Origin: Agapanthus africanus
Taxonomy: Eukaryota; Streptophyta; Magnoliopsida; Asparagales; Amaryllidaceae
NCBI GenBank assembly: GCA_030015575.1
Contig: JASDDO010000001.1
Coordinates: 321,255,595 to 321,319,594 of the forward strand
DNA: 64,000 nt
Direction: 5' to 3'
The notes beneath the pieces are model-generated. The model saw only the letters and a list, made by a program, of their open reading frames with translations. It was not told the DNA's origin and searched no databases. The translations under genes were made by a program, and so were the position numbers. Below are positions 56,578 through 64,000 of this stretch, one piece after another (position 1 is the stretch's first letter; each line of letters begins with the position of its first letter).

Positions 56578-57862
56578 TGTTTAGACCATAATATTGCATT
56601 TTTCATTCCCCTATTCTTATCCGTTTTATAAATAAACAGGTACTCTTGACGCACTTTTGTTGCATGTTACAGGATACAGGCTCTTGGAGCAAATACAGTG
56701 AAAAAGAAGAAGTTGATACAGAAAATGGACTTTTGACCAACAAGCAGACGGATCTTACTCAAGCCAAGACGAAGAATAGTGCAAGGTCCAAAGTGTCAAG
56801 TGAACGGTTAAAAGATCGCTACAAGTATTCACTGAAACATCTGGAGGAGAATAAGAAGCCCAACAGAGAAAATACATATAAAAATAAAGAGCCCAAGAAC
56901 CCCTGAACCAAGCCCAAAAGTTGCAGAGCCCAACTCCCTTCATTGGCCGCGGAACCGCGGCCAAACCCAGCCTTGCGCCGCGGTTCCGCGGCCGTCTAAT
57001 GCCCGTGTCGGTGGATTTTTCTTCTGTTGCCGTGTCAGTGCGGGTGTTGGGATTTTTAGGGGTCAAATCTGTAATTGTATGTCTACGAGAGTCTGTAACC
57101 CTAGTTTTCATGTTTTCCTATAAATTGTATTCCCAGATCTTTAAAAACCTATGCCTCTTTTCAATCAATAAAATTCAGACTTTCTGGGAGTTTATTCAGA
57201 TCTGTTCTTCTTGCTTGGAGGGAGCCATCGAATTAGTAAGTAATTTTATTTCTGTTCCTTTAATTAAAATGTTTTCTCATCCCCTAATGAGCGAGTAATC
57301 TCCTCGCTTGTTAGGGTTAGCCTTAGGGAAAGGGTTGAGAGATGAGATCTCTTACCCCTTTCAATGCCACATTCACTTAAGAGTTAGAACTCCATGCATG
57401 CACGCACAACCGCTCCCTACGGCATCCTACCCCTCGAGGTAACGATGAACCGTAGTATAAAGGGCCGGTTGCGCGTGTTTTCCATGGGGGTTAGGGTAAT
57501 TATCAACAAAGGAAGGATGCGAATCTAGAGGAAGAAACATCTTCCCAAAAGATTCAGACCCACTTTATTGACATTTACCGTAACATCTAATAGATCTAAA
57601 AAAGAAGGCATTGAAAGCGGTAAAGAAAAACGTTAATCTCCAAAACTTCCCCTAAGCCTAACCCTAGCAAGACTTTTAATTAGATTAATTATATCCAGTT
57701 TTCATAGATTTTTATAAAGCAACCAAAACGACACTTTGAATCAACTCATTAAAACACATAAAAGGAATTTACCCATCTCTGTGGATCGACCCGTACTCAC
57801 CGGCTAGCTGCGAAGCGACGCCGTTTCTGATTGCGGTAAACTTAATATTTTGACACTAATCA
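56578..57862 (+). repeat. E8 3' LTR, 1285 bp
   Basis: Same length as the 5' LTR; followed by GCACC and the E7 LTR. Confidence 0.95.
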
Positions 57863-57867
57863 GCACC

Positions 57868-59508
57868 ACCGCGCACAAAAATCCCGGATCGGGCCATTAA
57901 TCTAGTCCTAGCTAACTAAAGAATGGGTAGAGAGATATACCGAGCGATCCGTGTCCTTCGGTCTTCTCGTCGTCGTCCCGATCTCCCCGCGGAATCTCCG
58001 GTCTTCACCTCCTCGCCGGAAGGGCACCACGTCGCCGGCTTCTTTTACGGGCTCCCACCTCTGGACCGAGGCAACTCGGGCACGAAGTTGGCGAGTCGAC
58101 GTGCCCAAGAGTTGCTGTAGAATAGTGTAGAACTCTATGTGTCTCTAGGGGTTGAAGTTGCCATGTATATGGTGGAGGAATGAGATGTGAACCTTTTGCA
58201 ATGAACTAGGGAATTTTTTATAGCAAGAATAGAACAAAATTCCCCATCCAAATTCTTGGACAGCCCCATGAAGAGCATGGCCGGCCAAAACAATAGAGAG
58301 GAGAGGAATGAGAGTGTGTATCAAAAATGAGAGAGAGAGAGAGTCTCATAATGCAAGAGAGAGAAAATGGGTTATCATGAAAAGAAATGATCACCCACTA
58401 AAACCCACACTCCACCAACCATCATGAAAACCATGTCCCACAAAAGTCAAGCCATGATGAAGATAGAAGTCAAAGTCAAACAAGATCTATCATGAAGCAA
58501 CAATATGCAAAGACCACCCTCCACAATGCTTATTTGCACAAATGCAAATAAGCCCTCCTCCACCAATTTTCAGCCAATGAAAGATACAAAGGAAAATGGC
58601 CGAAACGGAAAACAAACTGGCAACTTCATAAAACTGATCCCGTAATAAATTACAGGAAAACCCCGCGACTGTATATACATACCCGCATTTGTATTCCGAC
58701 CGAATACAAATGCAATGAGACAAATCTACACTGTAAAATACTAGGATCCGGCTTAAACCAAAGCCCGCTAGTATTATCCGTCCGATCATGATCCATGCAA
58801 TACCGCACGTATCTGATCGAACCCTGCCATATCTCCATACGGCCTCTACAGCGTTTCGCCCGAAACTTGAGAAACTGGTCTGTGGGGGATTCTAAAGACT
58901 CGTCAATACTTTGGTTATGGATTTAACCACTAGCACGTCAGAGCAATTAGCCTATACGTAACGTGCTACCAGGTATTGATCAAAAGGGACGCCGATGAGC
59001 GAACTCATCCTGACACCCTACTGAGCCTGTCAGTGACAATATCCGTACAGTCCGGTCCGTTCTTCTATGAGCATCGCATGGCGGGCCTAGGGGGTTGGTA
59101 AAAGTCAGACCCCCAAAAGCGGTACAAGTCGTGTCGGAGTATAGCCCAGAACACCCTGAGATACTACTGGAATACCTACCAGTAAATCTCCTGCCTTGGC
59201 CAAGGACTTCGTGTAATGGCTCTCCTAGACACAGCGCGACCTCACCCCCAATACCGGGAGAGACGAACCCCTGCAGATCCGCTCACTGCCTCCATGTGGC
59301 TCGGGACTGTACCCAACTAAAACCTATTTGAACGTCTCCTTTGAGCATGGTAGGGTAGTAATCAAAGTACAGTGGGAACTCACACGAGACAAATGACGAT
59401 CTCAGGTCGATGAACTAACCTATACACATGTCACCAGGGAACTGCTATCTGACGTCAGGTATAAGACCAACTAGCATGTTCCCGGCGAGTCCTGTCCGGT
59501 GTACTCAT
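57868..59508 (-). repeat. E7 5' LTR, second piece, broken by E9
   Basis: Continues collinearly with 43270-44900 and stops at GTACTCAT, where the intact copy reads on into AACCCAATGAGC. CTCAT (59504-59508) is the candidate target duplication of E9. Confidence 0.9.
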
Positions 59509-61712
59509 TGTAGGGTTCCTAGGCACACTAATGAGGTCTTACAAGGCATCAACCATGCCAATTTCAAATTTTACAAGTGCCGAGAAACTCTAATACGGAT
59601 CGTTAACTAGAATTTTAGGCGAAACAAGAAGCTAGTTAACAACTTAACTAAGTGAACGGAAATACAACCTTTGTAGATCCGGTTCTCCACCTCCATTGCT
59701 CCATGATGAAGTCCCCTTGCTGTCCAAATCCAATCCCGGGCTCTAGCGTCGGCTTTATCGGAGAAATGGGCAGGCTAGGTCATCGACAACGATGCCGAAG
59801 ATGATCTACGTCGAGGCATCACAAGATCAAGCTCCCACTTCACCAAGTCATGAAACTTGTGAAGAAAACACCCTATACTACTTGGCAAGAGGTAGAGGAT
59901 GAAGAAATAGGAAGTGGGTTCACTTTAGAATTGGATTTCTCACTTGATTTCATTACTTGCCATTGATGTAGAAAGCTTTTCTTTCTTGCTCATGAAGAAG
60001 AAGAAGAAAAAGATATGATAAGTGTTATTCAAAAAATAGAAAATAAAATCAACACTTATCATTTTCTAACTTTGGTTAGGTGTAGAGAATGTACTAGGGT
60101 TAATTGGAATGGTTAGGGTTAAGTATGAGACAAAATGGTCACTTTAGTCAAAGCTTCAAGAAGCTTCAAAGAAAAAAACAAAACTAGCAATCATTTCATT
60201 TCATATCTTTTCCAAAACAAATAAATAAATAAATTAGTAAGAAAAAGAAAAACCTAATCATTAACTTAACCAAGATTTAATTCTTTACACTTAACCAAGT
60301 AAACATGTATCATCAAACATGATACAATCAAGTGCACAAAAGTATATCATATATACAACTTGTGATATTCAAGTGAGAAAATCCATTCAAAGTGAACCAA
60401 TACTAGTTAATGCAAAGTAATATATCAAATATATAATTATACATTAAATCATTAAATCAACACTTGATTTAACGATCCGGTCATATCGCATATAACCGAC
60501 TAGTATCCTATGTATCGGCTTATCGAATCAATCCTTGATTCGACAACTAGGTTATATCGCATATAACCTAATCGATACATTCATCGCGAGAATGGAATAC
60601 GGTATCACATACACGCATTATTCTCGGTCCCGCACATATCTCATATGCACTCCTATTTCGTTTCGCTTGAGCCAGGAAACCTCTGTGTAGGACTCTAAAG
60701 ACTCGTCAATACGCCGGCAGCAGGTGATGATCATATCAAACACCCACAAGCCGCAAGCGGTCTGCTAAACGTAACGGCCACCCGGGTATTGAGCGATCAG
60801 AAGATCGACGAGTAAGCCCGCTCACACTCCTGTGAATCCAACCAGTAACACTTACCGTACAGTCCGGTCTCGTCGTCTGATATGTTGCATATCTCGCCTA
60901 GGGGTGGTAAACGTCAGACCCCAATAGCTCGATAAGTCGTGTCGATATGAGGTCTATAACAGTTCGAGAAACTACTGGTAACACTTACCAATAAATCTCA
61001 GCAACCCTGGCCAGGGATTTCCGGTAGCCAATCAAACACAGCGCAACATCAACCCCCTATACCGGGAGAGATGAATCCCCTCCTATCGCTCATTGTCTCC
61101 ATGTGATTCGGGACTGTAAAAACCACCGTTTTGTACGCCCTCTTGGACGTGGTAAGGTGGAAATCAAAGCACAGTGGGAACCACACAAGACTCTATGACG
61201 ATCTCGGGTCAACAGACTACTCTGTACCAGTGTCACCAGAGAACTGCCATCTGACGTAAGGTATAATACCATCTGGGAGTTCTCGGCGAGTCCGTCCAGT
61301 GTACCCAGTCTCCACTGAGCACCCGTATATCATCTCTGATGTCAAACACCAATGGATATGGGATCATCCATCGTCCATCTGTATGGGTCGAGAAGGTATA
61401 CGCTAGTCTACTCTGGTATATCGATGCCCTGTCTCAATACACCCACGACTAGGGACCTTGAAGGATGTACTTATGGACTACCATGTCCCTACTAGTATGA
61501 TCCGCATCATAGTCCAGGTAGTCAAGTACACATCCTAAGGGCTTTACCAACATGTAACAGAGAGACAATCAATGTACACGTTAAGGTAAAGAGCAACCAG
61601 ATAGCATACTATCATGTCGAGCAAGAAAGTCCTCCCTATATATGTCCAAGCATCCACTACAATATACATCCTATGTATAGTAATGGCCTCTAGGGCATAC
61701 ATATAACTAACA
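59509..61712 (-). repeat. E9 3' LTR, 2204 bp
   Basis: TGTAGGGTTCCTAGG to ATAACTAACA on the plus strand. Contains (GAA)n-like (59996-60015) and (AAAT)n (60221-60235) runs. No gene. Confidence 0.9.
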
Positions 61713-61727
61713 ATCTCCCACTTGCAC
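61713..61727 (-). other. E9 polypurine tract
   Basis: RNA strand GTGCAAGTGGGAGAT, unaltered. Confidence 0.88.
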
Positions 61728-64000
61728 TAGGGCCATCTGATAGCAGTGGTTGAAGTATCTCATACTCAACCATCCCATAAAAGTCTCTCTCTGGGAAAAG
61801 GCCTTTGTGAGTGGATCCGCCGTGTTGTCCTCTGAGTCTACTCTCCTAACCTCGATCACCCTGGAGATCAACCATCTCCATGATCAGGTGATACTGCCTT
61901 AGAATATGTCTGGATCACTGATGGGACGGACGTTCCTTGGCATAAGACACAACTCCATTGTCAGACAACGGGAGGAACTAAGTTCATCTCATGAACAAAT
62001 ATACACCCAGACAGCCACTTTGGTAGCATCTTAAGTAGCGATGTATCCAGCCTTTATCGTCTAGTATGCCACTGTATCTAGCTTGGAACTCTTCCAACAT
62101 ACCGTCTCTTTACTGAGGGTAAAGACAATGCCTGTGACTGACTTTCAGTCGTCCTTATCACTTTAGAACCCTTCCAGTGATTCTCCCCAGGATCGATTGA
62201 TACCATCTCACTACAACTAGTGAGAATCCTAACATCCATTTAGATCTATCTCATAGATCCAAAACCCAGGATTTAGGAGGTATCACTTTGGTCCTATATG
62301 GAGAATCATTGTGATAAGCGGAGATTGACTGAGCGTAGCATAGGAAACTCCTTCCCTATCAAGAGTATGACATCCACGTACTCTACGAGGATCACCACCA
62401 TACTCTCTACTACCATTTTGTTTATACAAGGTTCATCTGCCATTTTGATGACGTCAAACTCTTTGACTAAGACATCAAAACAGATGTTCTAACTCCGCGA
62501 TACTTGCTTTATCCTATAAAGCATCTTGTACACGTTTCCGCTGCTCCCACTGTCTACGAATCCCTCTGGCTGTGTACTTATAGACGTTCTCTTCTAAAAC
62601 ATTATTTAGAAAAGCAGTCATGGCACCCAACCGCCAGATATCGTAGTCATGGTATATAGTCGTGGCAAGTAGGATCTGGATGGACTTAAGCATGGCTACT
62701 TGAAAAGGTTTCATCATTATCCACGCCTGGTCGATGACGAAAAGCTTTAACAAGTCTAGCTTTGAAAGTCTTAACTTTTCCATCTACACCAAGTAATCTT
62801 CTCAAGATATACTTCCTCCTGATGGGGATTTAACCCTTCAGATATAGCAACCAAAGTCCATACTTTGTTGGTGTACATGGATTCCATCTCAGATCACTAA
62901 GCATCCAGCCATTCTTACAGAGTCTTACTCCTGATGGCCAGCTCAAAACTAGTTGGGTCATCATCTCATGATGCAATCCTCGCTCCCACTGTCATAGAGA
63001 AACCGAAATATCTCTCAGGTGGGTGAGGAACCCTACTAGATCGGCGGAGAGGCTGAGATTCGTTGGTAACTATTGAATCCTTTGGTTCTTTCAAATCATC
63101 AGCTGCAGTTTGTATAGATGGAACATTTCCAGTTCTACATAACAGACCTTGCCTCGTGCTTGTCCGGATTATGCTTTTAGACATAGCCCGGACAACCCCA
63201 AATCTTAACCAACTTAAGATATGGGCCCTTCCCTTTCCATATCATATATGAAGCGGTAGGCAACTGATTTGATTGGAACCCAATTCAATTGGTATGCAGC
63301 TTCTCAAGTGCATAACTCCCAAAAGGAAATAGGAAACTCAGTAGTACTCATCATAGAGCACACCATATCACATAGGGTGCTATTGCTCCGCCCCGATATA
63401 CCATCGTGCTATGGTGTATACGGAGGAGTAATGCTGAGAGAGAATCTCATTCTTCTTTAGAATAATTCAGGATTTCCGTGCTCAAGTATTCTCCTCCTCG
63501 ATCTCATCAAAGGACATAATACTTATACCCGTGTTTTGTTTTTCTACTTCTAAATCATATTCTGTGAATATCTCAAAAGGTTCGGACTTGTGTTTCAACA
63601 GGAACATATGTCTGAATCTTGAGAGATTATCAGAGAATGTAACGAAGTACAAAGAACCAGTCCTGGCATATGTAGACAGGGGACCTTACATACATCAACA
63701 TGTATCATCCCAAGAGTTTACTAACTCTTTCTCTGTTTCCAGTAAACAGAGCTATGGTCATCGTATCTTTGTGACATGACTGGCAAGTTTCACAAGATGT
63801 AAATTCAAACTGATTTAAATATGCATCTATATGTAACTTCAGCTAGTCTGGTCGCATTGATATGACCTAGTCTACAATACCTCAAGAAGGATTCGTTCAG
63901 TTCTGAACACTTCCACTTGTGTGTGTTCTGTATACTAAGAACTGTAGTTTGATTTAGAACATCAATGCTTTTAGATAACGTGCCTGAACCGATCAACTTT
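61728..64000 (-). pseudogene. E9 pol relic
   Basis: Recognisable pieces: RNase H and the end of pol (61740-62200), RT (62514-62783: MLKSIQILLATTIYHDYDIW, with the MDVKTAF catalytic Asp replaced: GAMTAF), hinge (62966-63184: LRRSSRVPHPPERYFGF), integrase (63400-63770) and pre-integrase finger (63805-63996: CRLGHINATRL). Numerous indels and stops; clearly non-functional. Confidence 0.85.

Larger units (their letters stand above)
51132..57862 (+). mobile_element. E8: complete non-autonomous Ty3/gypsy-like LTR element
   Basis: 6.73 kb with two 1285-bp LTRs (TGTTTAGACC...CTAATCA), tRNA-Asp PBS, PPT, and target duplication GCACC (51127-51131, 57863-57867). About 13 differences between LTRs by hand count (about 1%). 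Relative of E5. No gag, protease, RT or integrase; one long ORF. Confidence 0.95.
43182..59508 (-). mobile_element. E7: non-autonomous copia element, inverted relative of E6
   Basis: Minus-strand copy of the E6 family: 3' LTR 43182-45322, PPT, fossil pol, leader, PBS, 5' LTR from 51048. The 5' LTR is split by E8 (51132-57862) and then by E9 at 59509, so its last part is off the window. The shared fossil pol and tandem duplication show that E6 and E7 descend from one already broken source. Confidence 0.92.
59509..64000 (-). mobile_element. E9: degenerate copia element, 3' half
   Basis: Minus-strand element cut by the right window edge: 3' LTR 59509-61712, PPT and a badly decayed pol running RNase H to pre-integrase. 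LTR start TGTTAGTTATATG then ATGCCCTAGAGGCC places it with E1, E2 and E4. Whether it had gag cannot be seen. Confidence 0.88.

Noticed and set aside
1..64000. Host protein-coding gene
   Set aside because: Every ORF over about 150 codons is explained by copia pol, the E5/E8 ORF or LTR copies.

Overview
This window is plant nuclear DNA made almost entirely of nested LTR retrotransposons. No host gene, rRNA or tRNA gene could be supported. Evidence for a plant: Ty1/copia elements of the Angela/BARE type (LTRs opening with TGTTAG or TGTTGG and, in part, ATGCCCTAGAGGC; primer-binding site TGGTATCAGAGCC for initiator tRNA-Met; polypurine tract AAGTGGGAGAT; YVDD reverse transcriptase), plus Ty3/gypsy-like elements primed by tRNA-Asp (TGGCGCCGTTGCCGGGGA). 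The species cannot be named from this.

Layout (E1-E9 are my names). Left cluster: E3 (copia, minus; 13642-17513, remainder off the left edge) was split by E2 (copia, plus; 6098-13641 visible), and E2 was split in its leader by E1 (copia, minus; 1-6097 visible). A 614-bp spacer (17514-18127) follows. Right cluster: E4 (copia, minus) starts at 18128. Its leader is split by E5 (gypsy-like, minus, 24499-41010, target duplication CAAAG), whose right LTR is split by E6 (complete copia, plus, 30336-40569, target duplication GCGTG). The 5' LTR of E4 is split by E7 (copia, minus, from 43182). The 5' LTR of E7 is split twice: by E8 (complete gypsy-like, plus, 51132-57862, target duplication GCACC) and by E9 (copia, minus, 59509 to beyond the right edge). 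Every junction was read from LTR ends and, where both sides are visible, from 5-bp target duplications.

The copia elements have LTRs of about 2.1-2.25 kb, leaders of 2 kb or more, and a broken pol. E1, E2, E6 and E7 all lack gag; E4 still has a gag relic with a zinc knuckle. E6 is a recent insertion (about 1% LTR divergence by hand count) although its pol was already a fossil, and it shares that fossil with E7. These look like parasitic copies mobilised in trans. E5 and E8 carry no gag, protease, RT or integrase that I can recognise. Each carries one long conserved ORF for an unknown acidic, Pro/Ser-rich protein.

The strongest unexplained signal is in the copia leaders: an ordered series of stem-loops whose stems differ in sequence between elements yet remain complementary (loop-conserved hairpin, duplicated hairpin domain, CGTTAG/CTAACG core, a duplicated two-hairpin unit, then three spaced hairpins with element-specific loops). 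A GC-rich inverted repeat built on CCGCGGAACCGCGG also occurs in both the copia leaders and the gypsy-like LTRs.
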